Below are positions 12,876 to 21,015 of a stretch of 64,000 nucleotides of DNA, one piece after another; position 1 is the first letter of the stretch, and each line of letters opens with the position of its first letter. Made by a program: the position numbers and the translations under genes. The notes below the pieces were generated by a model. It was not told the origin of the DNA, ran no database searches, and saw only the letters and a program-made list of their open reading frames with translations. The DNA lies in contig NZ_JAMZEA010000013.1 of assembly GCF_024172125.1 (NCBI RefSeq), positions 1-64,000 of the forward strand, read 5' to 3'. Source of the DNA: Actinomadura rupiterrae (GTDB lineage: Bacteria; Actinomycetota; Actinomycetes; Streptosporangiales; Streptosporangiaceae).

Positions 12876-14354
12876 TCAGGCTTCGCCCTTGAGGTGGGGG
12901 CATGCCTGCTCGTCGAGGGTTTCGCCGCCGCCGACGCTCATCGGCTCCCGGGTCCGGTCCTGCGGGCGGGCCGGGCCGTCGGTGCGCCTGGAGAGCCAGA
13001 GGTTGAACCCGTCGGCGCGCAGCGACAGCGTCTCGCGGATCTTCAGCTGGTAGCCGGGGTCGCCGGCGAGGTCGTAGCGGTGCAGCATCGAGGCGAGGAC
13101 GATGAGCGCCTCGTGCAGGGCGAACTGCCTGCCGATGCAGCCGCGCTCGCCGGTGCCGAACGGCTTGTAGGAGTGCGCGGGGCGCTTCTTGATCCGGTCG
13201 GGCAGGAAGCGGTCGGGGTCGAAGCGCTCGGGGTCGTCCCCCCAGAGCGGGGCCCGGTGCAGGAGCGGGACGTGGACGGTGACGGCCTCGCCGGCCTTCA
13301 TCGGGTAGCGGCCCGCCAGGGTGGTGTCCTTGCGGGCCTGCCGGGTGAAGGCGGGGCCCGTCGGCCAGAGCCGGAGCGACTCGTCCAGGACGCGGCGGAG
13401 GTAGCGCATCTTGGTGACCTGCTCGTAGGCGAGCGGGCCGCTGCCGATCGGCCAGAGCGTGTCGACCTCCTCGCGGGCCTTCCGGTGCACGTCCGGGTCG
13501 GTCACGAGGTGGTAGAGCGCGAACGACAGCGCGGCGGCGGTCGTGACGTACCCGGCGAAGATGAACGTGAGGACCTGGTTGGCGACGCTGTCGCTGTCGA
13601 GGACCTGGCCGGTCACGTCGTCGGCGGAGTTGAGCATCGCGCCCAGCAGGTCGGGGGCGTCGTCGCTCTCGCCCGTGACGCGCCGGCGGATCAGCTCGTC
13701 GACCACACCGCGGATGTGCGCGGTGTCCCGGGCGTTCTTCAGCGTCTTCTGCCTGGCCTTGTAGCGCCGGAGCACCGGGAACTGGAAGCCGGGGGCCTGG
13801 GCGCGGTGGACGATGTTCATCAGGCTGGCCGCGACGGGGTCGGGGCCCGTCCGGGCGAAGCTGTCGGGGTGGTAGTTGAACCCGCAGCGGGTGACGGTCT
13901 CGAAGGTGAACTTGGTCAGCTCGTTCACGATCTCGACGGGACGGCCGACCCAGGTGTCCAGGTCGGCCATCAGCTCGTCGCTGATGTCGATCATCGTGCC
14001 GTGGTAGCGGCGCATCGCGGCCTGGGAGAAGGCCGGCTGGAGGATGTCGTGCGCGAGCCGCCAGTTCGGCTCGTCGGTGTGGGCGGTGAACAGGCCGTCG
14101 CGGAGCACCGAGCGCATCTCGGCGACGCCGCCGACGACCTTCTTGGTGAACCGGCCGTCGTCGCAGACCTCGGCGACGATCTCGGGTGAGGAGACGATGA
14201 CGAACCGGGCGCTTCTGATCCGCACCTCGAAGATGGGGCCGAGCTCCCGTCCGAGGGTGAGGAGGTCCTGGATCCGCGTCTTCGGGGACACCTTGAGGGC
14301 GTCGCCGAAGACGGGCAGCCGGCCGGAGGGGTGCGGAACGAGATCGGCGAGCAT
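12876..14354 (-). CDS. Cytochrome P450, CYP102-like heme domain without reductase, atypical I-helix
   Basis: 492 aa. A heme mono-oxygenase, probably tailoring the polyketide. Visible motifs are ExxR (ESLR, then LWPTGPAFTR) and the heme loop FGTGERGCIG with the Cys ligand. N-terminal and central parts resemble stand-alone CYP102-type heme domains; no fused FMN/FAD reductase follows, so the neighbouring ferredoxin or an unlinked partner must supply electrons. The I-helix reads AGYVTT where AGHETT is usual: the acidic residue is Val but the Thr is kept. GGAAGG lies upstream of the ATG at 14354. It is 55 bp downstream of the second P450 gene, so co-transcription is likely. Confidence 0.93.
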   Translation of the reverse strand: MLADLVPHPSGRLPVFGDALKVSPKTRIQDLLTLGRELGPIFEVRIRSARFVIVSSPEIVAEVCDDGRFTKKVVGGVAEMRSVLRDGLFTAHTDEPNWRLAHDILQPAFSQAAMRRYHGTMIDISDELMADLDTWVGRPVEIVNELTKFTFETVTRCGFNYHPDSFARTGPDPVAASLMNIVHRAQAPGFQFPVLRRYKARQKTLKNARDTAHIRGVVDELIRRRVTGESDDAPDLLGAMLNSADDVTGQVLDSDSVANQVLTFIFAGYVTTAAALSFALYHLVTDPDVHRKAREEVDTLWPIGSGPLAYEQVTKMRYLRRVLDESLRLWPTGPAFTRQARKDTTLAGRYPMKAGEAVTVHVPLLHRAPLWGDDPERFDPDRFLPDRIKKRPAHSYKPFGTGERGCIGRQFALHEALIVLASMLHRYDLAGDPGYQLKIRETLSLRADGFNLWLSRRTDGPARPQDRTREPMSVGGGETLDEQACPHLKGEA

Positions 14355-14408
14355 TTCACGTACCTTCCTGCTGGAGCACAGCCCGCGCGGGCCAGGGGAC
14401 GGGCCGGC

Positions 14409-15626
14409 TCAGACGGCGATCGGCAGTTTCTTGGGCCCGCGCAGGTTGATGCGGCCGTTCCACTCGACGTCGCCGTCGGCGGTCAGCTTCTCGAAGCGCC
14501 GGACCAGCCCGCCGATGGCGGCCTTGCCTTCCATCCGGGCGAGCGCGGCGCCGAGGCAGTAGCGTCCGCCGGCCGCGAACGACAGGTGCAGGCGTGCTTC
14601 CTTGCGGTCCAGCCGCACCTGGGCGGCGTCGGGGCCGAAGAACTCCTCGTCCCTGTTGGCCGAGGCGTAGGAGGCCATGACGAACGCGCCGGGCGGGATC
14701 TCCACGTCGCCGACCTTGTACGGATTCAGCGTGACGCGTCGGGTGAAGTGCGCGGGGCTCTCGTAGCGCAGGACCTCCTCGACGGCGTTGTCGAGGAGAT
14801 CGGGGTCCTCCCGCAGGGCGGCGAGCTGCCCGGGGTGGCGGAGCAGCGCGAGGACGCCGTTGGAGATCAGGTTGACGGTGTTGTGGTGGCCGGCGATGTA
14901 CATCAGCACCGACTGCGAGACCAGCTCGTCGTCGCTGAGCACGTCGCCGTTGTCCTCGGCGCGGATGAGGCCGGAGAGCACGTCGTCGGACGGGTGCTCG
15001 CGCTTCCACTCGATCACGCGGCGGAAGATGCCGGAGAGTTCCTCGTCGGCCTCGGCGATCGCCCTGATGACCGCCGGGTCGATGCGCGGCTCGACGGAGC
15101 CGGCGATCACGCCGGTCAGCTCCCGGATCCGCTCGTGGTCGGCCTCGGGCATGCCGAGCATCTTCGAGATGACCTCGAAGGGGATCGGGTAGGCGAGGGC
15201 GTCCACGACGTCGCCGCCGCCCGCCTCGGCGATCTCGTCCAGGCGGGCCTCGACCATGGCGTCGATCCAGGTCTGGAGTCCGCTGATGGCCTTGGGGGTG
15301 AACGCCTTGGTGACGAGTTTGCGCAGGCGGAGGTGGTCGGGGTCGTCCCGGTCCAGCATCGACAGGCCCTGCATGCGCGGTGTGATCACCCCGCCGTGCA
15401 GCTGCTGGAGCATGTCGCGGTAGGGGCCGGCGGCGAGGTTGACCAGCTCCACCGACTCCTCGGACCGCAGCAGCGCCTGGACGTCCTCGTAGCGGGACAG
15501 CACCCAGAAGCCGAGCGGGTGCTCATACACCGGCGCCTCGGCGCGCAGCCTCGCGAACTGCGGGTAGGGGTCCTCGGCGTACCCGGGGGCGAACGGATTG
15601 AAGAGGGGCTCGTCCGCTTCTGTCAT
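14409..15626 (-). CDS. Cytochrome P450, CYP107-like, lacking the usual I-helix acid and Thr
   Basis: 405 aa, the usual length of soluble actinomycete P450s. The ExxR motif is EEVLR and the heme loop is SFAAGGRYCLGAAL with the Cys ligand. The I-helix reads AGHHNT instead of AGHETT, so both the acid (now His) and the catalytic Thr (now Asn) are replaced; such enzymes may use substrate-assisted proton delivery or do a non-classical reaction. AAGGAG sits 7 nt before the ATG. It lies 57 bp downstream of the ferredoxin gene, its probable electron donor. Substrate is inferred to be a cluster intermediate. Confidence 0.95.
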   Translation of the reverse strand: MTEADEPLFNPFAPGYAEDPYPQFARLRAEAPVYEHPLGFWVLSRYEDVQALLRSEESVELVNLAAGPYRDMLQQLHGGVITPRMQGLSMLDRDDPDHLRLRKLVTKAFTPKAISGLQTWIDAMVEARLDEIAEAGGGDVVDALAYPIPFEVISKMLGMPEADHERIRELTGVIAGSVEPRIDPAVIRAIAEADEELSGIFRRVIEWKREHPSDDVLSGLIRAEDNGDVLSDDELVSQSVLMYIAGHHNTVNLISNGVLALLRHPGQLAALREDPDLLDNAVEEVLRYESPAHFTRRVTLNPYKVGDVEIPPGAFVMASYASANRDEEFFGPDAAQVRLDRKEARLHLSFAAGGRYCLGAALARMEGKAAIGGLVRRFEKLTADGDVEWNGRINLRGPKKLPIAV

Positions 15627-15683
15627 GTCGTCGCTCCTTGGCTCTGGCGTTCTGGGGCATCGGGACGGCCGCGCGCCGCCCGG

Positions 15684-15914
15684 TCAGGGCTCCGGCGCGA
15701 TGAGGGTGCCGTCGGCGGCCGACAGGACCGAGATGGCCGCGTTGGGGCACGACTCGGCGGCGTCGGTGATCCCCTCGTCGGGGTCCACCGGGCCCGGGTG
15801 GGCGTGGGAGATGCCGCTGCGCACCTCGAAGAACTCGCTCGCGACCGCGGCGCAGATGCCGCGGCCCTCGCACACCGTCTGGTCGACGGTGATCCGCCAC
15901 TTGTCGTCGGGCAC
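15684..15914 (-). CDS. [3Fe-4S] ferredoxin
   Basis: 76 aa from GTG at 15914, chosen because AAAGGA lies 9 nt upstream and the family is about 65-75 aa; an in-frame ATG at 15980 would add a non-conserved tail. The Cys pattern is C-x5-C (CEGRGIC) and a later C-P (SCPNAAI), typical of single-cluster 3Fe-4S ferredoxins that feed actinomycete P450s. It is placed directly before two P450 genes, so it is the likely electron carrier for one or both. No ferredoxin reductase is seen in the window. Confidence 0.93.
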   Translation of the reverse strand: MPDDKWRITVDQTVCEGRGICAAVASEFFEVRSGISHAHPGPVDPDEGITDAAESCPNAAISVLSAADGTLIAPEP

Positions 15915-16010
15915 CGCTGGGTCCTTTCGAGCGTCGTCGGCGTCGCGCCGGTCCGCGATGGAGGCGCCGGATCGGTCCACGAGGCGCCGGATCGGTCCGC
16001 GAGGCCTCGG

Positions 16011-17732
16011 TCAGTCCGCGATGGACAGGAGGTCGTTGATGGAGGTGTGGATGCGGCGGTGGATGTCCAGCAGCCGGCTGCGGTCGGCGGTCTCAACCTC
16101 GACGACCCGGATCCCGCCCGCGGGGGCAAGCGCGAGATCCAGGTCGTCGAGGTCGCTGATCCGCTGGTAGGCGACGTCGTGACTGGCGCACAGCCCCGCC
16201 ACGTCCACCGAGTGCGGGGTGCCGAAGATCCGCTCGATGCCGGCGGCGTCCTCCGGCGACTCGTGCCTGACCAGCAGTGAGTAGACGCCGCCTCCGCGGT
16301 TGTTGACGACCACGATGGTGAGGTCGGGTCGCGGCTCGTCGGGGCCGAGGAGCAGGCCGTTGACGTCGTGCAGGAACGTCAGGTCGCCCATCAGCGCGTA
16401 GTTGGGCCTGCCGCGGCCCGACCGGCCGAGGGCCAGGCCGGCGGCGGTGGAGATGTTGCCGTCGATCCCGCTGACGCCGCGGTTGGCGTGCACCGCGAGG
16501 TCGGCGCGCGCCGCGGCGAACCGGCCGACGTCGCGGACGGAGTTGGACGCGCCGAGGAACAGGTTCGCGTCCTTGGGCAGCGCCGCCACGAGCTTCCGGG
16601 CGACGTAGAGGCCGGCGGGCCAGCCCGCCTCGTCGATGTGCTTGTCGAGCGTGGCCGCGACGGCGTCGTCGAAGCGCTGCCAGCCGGCCAGCCACGCCGG
16701 GTCGGGCGCCGCGTACTGGCCGGGGTCGGCGGGGTCGAGCCAGGTGCCGCTGTGGGTGGCGTTGTGGTACGGGTCGGTCCAGTGCGCCTGGTCGTCCACC
16801 CGGTACACGGTGGCGCCGGTCAGGCCGTCGGGGACGTCGCGGGCCAGCGTGGTGCGGCCGACGACCACGATCGCGTCCGGCCGCAGGTGCGGGGGGAAGG
16901 TGCGCGGGCTGGTGGACAGCTCGCCGCCGACCGCGAGCATCATGCCGCCGCGCAGGACCGTGGCACCCGCGCGGAGCGCGTCGGGAGCGGCGATCGGTTC
17001 GGCGATCACCGGCCAGCCGGCCTGCGCGGCCACCTCGGCGGCGGCTCGCGCGCGCGCCGGATCGCCGCTGCCGATCACCATCAGCGTGCGGGCGGGGACG
17101 GCCTCGCCGAAGCCGCCCGCGGGACGGGTCGGCGGCGTCCAGGTGGTCCACGGGCGGCCGTCCGGGCGGCCTTCGAGCTCGGCGGACCAGCTCTCGTCGG
17201 CCGTGGGCAGCAGTTCCCGGAAGGAGATGTTGATCTGGACCGAGCGTCCGGTGGCCGCCTGCGCGGCGGCGCGGCAGACCAGACCGCGCCAGATCGCGTT
17301 CTGGCCGGCGCGCGGCTCGGCGACCGGGAACTCCATGGTGGTGGCGGCGGCGCCGAACACCGCCTGCTGGTCGATCGACTGGCTGGCGCCGGTGCCGCGG
17401 TACTGCGGCAGCAGGTCGACCGTGAGCAGGATGAGGCCGAGCGCGGAGTGGTGCGCTTCGAGAACCGCGGGATAGAAGTTCGCGACGGCGGTTCCCGGTG
17501 TGCACAGCAGGACGACCGGGCCCTCACCGGAACGGCCGAGTCCGACCGCGAGAAATCCGGCCGACCGTTCGTCGATGCGGACGTGAAGCTGGACCCGGCC
17601 TTCCTTGTGCGCCTTGTAGAGAGCTATCGCGAGGGGAATGGTGTAACCCCCGGCACAGAGCACCACATGGCGAACACCATTGCGAATCAATTCGTCGACG
17701 ACAACGTCCGCCTGCGCACTCGATGGGTTCAT
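16011..17732 (-). CDS. MenD-like thiamine-diphosphate enzyme with altered substrate pocket
   Basis: 573 aa. The fold matches MenD (SEPHCHC synthase), which joins a succinyl-semialdehyde-ThDP anion to isochorismate. ThDP features include the conserved Glu in RIDERSAGF, GDLTFLHD (Mg-ThDP binding) and VNNRGGGVYS. C-terminal MenD residues are kept (SNSVRD, ANRGVSGIDG). In the N-terminal half the isochorismate-contact motif PGSRSTPL reads AGGYTIPL and the TADRPPE motif reads TVDLLPQ, so Ser-Arg and a second Arg are lost. It leads the tailoring/PKS operon and no other men gene is seen. ATG at 17732 has AGGAG 8 nt upstream; GTG at 17741 overlaps that site. It probably makes a C-C bond on another acceptor; a plain menaquinone role is less likely. 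Confidence 0.88.
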   Translation of the reverse strand: MNPSSAQADVVVDELIRNGVRHVVLCAGGYTIPLAIALYKAHKEGRVQLHVRIDERSAGFLAVGLGRSGEGPVVLLCTPGTAVANFYPAVLEAHHSALGLILLTVDLLPQYRGTGASQSIDQQAVFGAAATTMEFPVAEPRAGQNAIWRGLVCRAAAQAATGRSVQINISFRELLPTADESWSAELEGRPDGRPWTTWTPPTRPAGGFGEAVPARTLMVIGSGDPARARAAAEVAAQAGWPVIAEPIAAPDALRAGATVLRGGMMLAVGGELSTSPRTFPPHLRPDAIVVVGRTTLARDVPDGLTGATVYRVDDQAHWTDPYHNATHSGTWLDPADPGQYAAPDPAWLAGWQRFDDAVAATLDKHIDEAGWPAGLYVARKLVAALPKDANLFLGASNSVRDVGRFAAARADLAVHANRGVSGIDGNISTAAGLALGRSGRGRPNYALMGDLTFLHDVNGLLLGPDEPRPDLTIVVVNNRGGGVYSLLVRHESPEDAAGIERIFGTPHSVDVAGLCASHDVAYQRISDLDDLDLALAPAGGIRVVEVETADRSRLLDIHRRIHTSINDLLSIAD

Positions 17733-17888
17733 CGCAATCACTCCTACCGGTCGGCCGAAGTGAAGTTACGTGCCGGGGCCGGGTTATGTCCACTGACCAG
17801 CACCCGAGCACTTCGCGCGCCTAATGGGCCTCGAAGATCACGAGGTCAGCGGCTAGATTGGCCACCGCCGGCGACTCAGAAACAGCAC

Positions 17889-17928
17889 TGCCCGACTTCA
17901 TGTGAGCATGGTCACACGAAGTCGGGCA
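17889..17928. promoter_or_regulatory. Long palindrome with perfect Crp-type core (TGTGA-N6-TCACA)
   Basis: Outer arms of 11 bp (17889-17899 and 17918-17928) are perfectly complementary. The inner core at 17901-17916 is TGTGA-GCATGG-TCACA, the Crp/FNR-family consensus. Only one mismatch separates the inner and outer arms. It lies about 157-196 bp upstream of the MenD-like start. No T-tract follows on the minus strand, so an operator is favoured over a terminator, though a hairpin would form in RNA. Confidence 0.6.
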
Positions 17929-17984
17929 CGGCCATCGATTCGACAAAGGTTAAGGAAATGTAAAAATTGCGACTCCCGACCAGT

Positions 17985-18019
17985 GCCGTCCAACTGCACA
18001 GGTTGAGCAGTTGGACGGC
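17985..18019. promoter_or_regulatory. Candidate StrR-family activator box
   Basis: A perfect 13-bp inverted repeat with 9-nt spacer. Its core is GTCCAACTG-N11-CAGTTGGAC (17988-18016), the same half-site length and exact spacing as the published StrR box GTTCGACTG-N11-CAGTCGAAC, matching 7 of 9 bases per arm. It sits between the StrR-type regulator stop (18046) and the MenD-like start (17732), where an activator site for the operon is expected. It could also act as a terminator of the regulator gene, but the nearest T-run is about 20 nt further on. Confidence 0.65.
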
Positions 18020-18045
18020 AGGCGCTTCTCCGAAAGGCTCGCGAC

Positions 18046-19029
18046 CTACGCCATCTTCTCCACGCTCTCGTCCATGCGGTCCGCCAGGGCCAGCCAGAGT
18101 TCGGCATACTGGCGGGCCAGATAGGAGACCGCCGATCTGCAGTGCAGTGGGACGTTGTCGGCCGTCCGCTGCCATTCCTCGGCGCCCATGAGATGCGCGC
18201 TCATCAGCCGCAGGAGCTCGCGGCCGGTCTCGTTGAGCCGTAAAGCGGGATCCGCGCGCAGGCGCTGGACCACGCGTCCGCCTTGCTCCAGCGGCATCTC
18301 GCCGAAGGATCGGCTTCCCGGTTGCGGCCTCGGCAGGCGCCTGGGCGCGCGCCGGGACTCGGCGCCGCTGTCGCCGGCCGCCTGCGGCAGCGGGCTCGCA
18401 CCGCGCTCCAGGCGGCTCTTCACGTCGCGCACGGTCTCCGGGGAGATGCCGCTCAACCTGGCGATCTGGCGCAGCGACATCTCGGGGTTCGCCGCGATCA
18501 GCTCGCTGGCCTTCCGGCGCCCGTCGGTGGCGTTGGGCGGCCGGACCTTGCCGTCCTTGCCGATCCGGGGGCTCGCCACCTCCCGCGTGATCGGGGTCGC
18601 CTTGCGCAGGCCGGCGACCGTGGCGGGAGCGATGCCCGTCACGGCGGCGATCCGCCGATCGGACCACGTCGGATGCGACGCGAGGATCCGGCCGGCCGCC
18701 TGCTTCCGGTCGACGGTCGACAGCGGCAGCCCGTGCGTCACGTTCGCCTCCACCGCCAGCACGAAGGCGTCGGCGAGTGGGCCGTCGAAGAAGCGGACCG
18801 GGATCGTCCGCTGGCCCCTGGCGTCCGCCGCGCGCACGCGGTGGAACCCGTCGATCACCCGCATGGTCTGGCGGTGCACGATGATCGGCGGCAGCCGGTC
18901 CTGCACGGCCGCGAGCACCTGCACGTGCTCGGGATCCTCACCGGCCATCCGCGGTGAGTCGATGAGGGCGAGGCGGGAGATCTCCACCTCCTGGAAGGGG
19001 CCCTCGGTCGGGAGCTTCCCCGTTTCCAA
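18046..19029 (-). CDS. StrR/NovG-type pathway-specific regulator (ParB-N domain plus HTH)
   Basis: 327 aa. The N-terminal ParB/Srx-like domain (residues about 15-110) shows the StrR-family run with SPRMAGEDPEHV, RVIDGFHRVRAA, IPVRFFDG and VEANVTHGLPLS. A central HTH region follows (WSDRRIAAVTGIAPATV and SLRQIARLSGISPETVRDV). Members activate antibiotic clusters by binding inverted repeats near target promoters. TTG at 19029 is chosen because GAAAGGA lies 7 nt upstream and no better start is near. It lies directly upstream of the PKS operon on the same strand, with a matching StrR-type box in between. Confidence 0.9.
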   Translation of the reverse strand: METGKLPTEGPFQEVEISRLALIDSPRMAGEDPEHVQVLAAVQDRLPPIIVHRQTMRVIDGFHRVRAADARGQRTIPVRFFDGPLADAFVLAVEANVTHGLPLSTVDRKQAAGRILASHPTWSDRRIAAVTGIAPATVAGLRKATPITREVASPRIGKDGKVRPPNATDGRRKASELIAANPEMSLRQIARLSGISPETVRDVKSRLERGASPLPQAAGDSGAESRRAPRRLPRPQPGSRSFGEMPLEQGGRVVQRLRADPALRLNETGRELLRLMSAHLMGAEEWQRTADNVPLHCRSAVSYLARQYAELWLALADRMDESVEKMA

Positions 19030-20078
19030 TGAGACGTCCTTTCAACATCCGGCTCCGGGCACCGGGCCCCGGCTCGCGCGCGGCGCGGCGACGCGGCGGA
19101 AGGACCGCCACCCGCCGACGCCCGCCCCCGGAGGGCCCGGTCGTTTGGAACGTTCCGGTGACTGCGCCACGGCGTGGACGTGCACGAGACCATGGCGTGG
19201 ACATGCGCGAACCACCGCTGTGGCGGTTCGGCTGGGATCTCGCGCCGCCAGCGGCACCCCGCCGGCGGACGAGATCGCTACCCCGTCCGCGGAGGCCGCT
19301 TCACTCGCGCGGGCAGGTTCGCCTCATGGAAGGGCGCAGGCGGGTTCGCCTCATGGAAGGACGGAGGGCACGGTCGGGTTCGCCGCGGCCTTTCTCCATC
19401 CGGGCGCGGTCGAGCGGGCGATACCACCCGCCCGCGCACCTGGGCTTCTTAACAATAATTTGACGTGACTTCATGCACACCTGGCTCATGGGGCGTCGTT
19501 GGAAATCGCCGACGACGGGAGCAGACCCACGGCCGTGACGTATCAGCGAGAACTCTTCTCGGATGCCGCCGCGACGTTGCGACAAGGACATCCACCTCGT
19601 CGACCGCCATAGACAGGGTCAATCTGACAGCAGCGATTTCCGATGTGGATCATGAAAGTTGGGAGCGATCAGTGGCCCAATCTTGCTCATGCCGGGCCGC
19701 CCGAGACAAGGTTTACTCTCCGCATCTCCACGCCTCGCAGCGGTAGTCGGCGGAGGTAATAGATACCGGTCCGGCCGCCATGGAACGATCCTGTGACCCA
19801 TATCACAACGGCCGGGTAGGAATCCTGATTCAATACCTCCGTTGCGGGGCCGCCGGCCGACGGCCCGCAGCATGGACCGCGCACTGCCGGGAGCATCGGT
19901 GAAACGCCTCCCCCGTGACACTTTTCGGCCACGTAAAATTCTTCTCACAGAGCCGTCCCGGCCCTGGTTCCCGGGAGCCGGGACGGCGGAGTGCCGGCCA
20001 ATCACCGGCGAGGCCGCGCCGGGCGCGCTCCGGCGGTGACGCCGCGGGCGGCGCAGGCGGCGCAGGCGGCGCGGGCGG
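19030..20078. other. ~1-kb region without a convincing gene
   Basis: Between the StrR-type regulator start and the nitroreductase stop. Frames here lack the codon bias and motifs of neighbours. It contains a doubled GGTTCGCCTCATGGAAGG-type repeat near 19317-19369, an AT-rich patch at 19446-19465, an imperfect 9-bp inverted repeat near 19493-19516 and a perfect Crp-type site at 19792-19807. It may hold a long leader or the distal control region of the regulator. Confidence 0.6.
19792..19807. promoter_or_regulatory. Crp-type site TGTGA-N6-TCACA
   Basis: Perfect palindrome TGTGACCCATATCACA in the gap upstream of the StrR-type regulator. On the minus strand an AT-rich TATCTATTA lies about 35 bp downstream and could be part of a promoter reading towards the regulator at 19029. 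It is the second such perfect site within 1.9 kb. Confidence 0.5.
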
Positions 20079-20489
20079 CTACTGGCTGACGCGGGTGAGG
20101 ATGACCACGGGTATCTGGCGTCCGGCGCGGACCTGGAGTTCGTCGTAGCCGGGGTACATGTCCGTCATCTTGCGCCACAACTCCCCGCGCTCGTCCTCCG
20201 TCGCCGTCCGCGCCTCGGCGGCGTACCGGTCGGCTTTCACCTGCACTTCGACCCGCGGGTTCGCGACCAGGTTCAGGTACCAGTGCGGCGGCTCGGCGGC
20301 ACCCCGTTTGGAGGCGACGACAAGCAGGCCGTCGTCCCCGTCGGGCTGGTAGGCGAGCGCCGTCGTGTGCCTGGCGCCGCTCTTACGCCCGGTGGTCGTC
20401 AGGAGAAGGATCGGCATCCCGTTCCAGTCGTGCCCTTCCGCGCCGTCCGTCGCCAGGTAGCGCTCCACGTGCTCGCGTCCGGTCAGCAT
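20079..20489 (-). CDS. F420-dependent nitroreductase-family protein (DDN-like)
   Basis: 136 aa, matching the usual size of deazaflavin-dependent nitroreductases, split-barrel proteins that use F420H2. Typical segments are LLTTTGRKSGARHTTALAY near the N-terminus, GLLVVASKRGAAEPPHWYLNL and NPRVEVQV. It is soluble. It follows the VOC gene by 28 bp on the same strand, so the two may be co-transcribed. Substrate is unknown. Confidence 0.9.
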   Translation of the reverse strand: MLTGREHVERYLATDGAEGHDWNGMPILLLTTTGRKSGARHTTALAYQPDGDDGLLVVASKRGAAEPPHWYLNLVANPRVEVQVKADRYAAEARTATEDERGELWRKMTDMYPGYDELQVRAGRQIPVVILTRVSQ

Positions 20490-20517
20490 GTCCCCTCCAA
20501 CCCGGTGCCCGGCGCGC

Positions 20518-21015
20518 TCATCGGGTCCGCTCTGCGGCCTCGCGCAGCTCGCGCTCCCGCCGCGCGAACGCCGCTCGCGGCTCGTTCAGCGTCGTCACGC
20601 CGTCGCCCGACATCTCGGTGTGGTGCTCGGTGGTGTAGAAGCGCAGCTGGTGCCCGTCGGGATCACGCGCCAGCGTCAGGTTCCAGCCGACCGAGCCGAA
20701 ATGCACCCCGGTGTGCTCCTCGCCGAGCGCCGTGAAGGTCTCGGCAAGCGCCTCGATGCTCTCCTGGTCCGGAACGCCGATGGCGAAGTAGTCGAAACCC
20801 GCGGCGCCCTCGGCATGCTCCGGATCGTGCTGAAAGGCGAAAAGCGGACCGCCGTTGGGATGGCGCATCACCAGCGCGATCAGCTCGCCCTTTTCGACGT
20901 ATTCCACGTCGGCGACATAGCCGAGCCTGCTCTCGTACCAGGCCCGTGTCCGTTGCAGATCCCGTACCGGCAGCTTGATGTGGTGCACTCCATCGAGACG
21001 CGGCGAGTCAGACAT
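20518..21015 (-). CDS. VOC (glyoxalase/bleomycin-resistance fold) family protein
   Basis: 165 aa from ATG at 21015. It starts with the VOC signature VHHIKLPVRDLQRTRAWYES and has a second half with ARDPDGHQLRFY. These small metal-binding folds act as dioxygenases, lyases, isomerases or drug binders; which one cannot be read here. Likely first gene of a two-gene unit with the nitroreductase-type gene. An in-frame ATG at 21018 gives MMSDS and is equally possible. Confidence 0.85.
   Translation of the reverse strand: MSDSPRLDGVHHIKLPVRDLQRTRAWYESRLGYVADVEYVEKGELIALVMRHPNGGPLFAFQHDPEHAEGAAGFDYFAIGVPDQESIEALAETFTALGEEHTGVHFGSVGWNLTLARDPDGHQLRFYTTEHHTEMSGDGVTTLNEPRAAFARRERELREAAERTR

Noticed and set aside
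2134-13053. Long plus-strand frames across the PKS region
   Set aside because: They are antisense shadows of the minus-strand PKS: Arg/His/Pro-rich, no domain motifs, and the minus strand has continuous KS, AT, DH, KR and ACP motifs.
16011-17732. Simple menaquinone biosynthesis gene (menD)
   Set aside because: Key acceptor-binding residues are replaced, no other men gene is near, and it is in an operon with ferredoxin, P450s and PKS. Kept as MenD-like only.
17889-17928. Classical rho-independent terminator for the StrR-type gene
   Set aside because: No T-tract follows on the minus strand; a Crp core inside the palindrome favours an operator, though termination is not excluded.
14331-17963. 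Long plus-strand frames opposite the P450s and MenD-like gene
   Set aside because: Low-complexity Gly/Val/Arg sequences produced by GC bias; the minus strand has clear heme and ThDP motifs.
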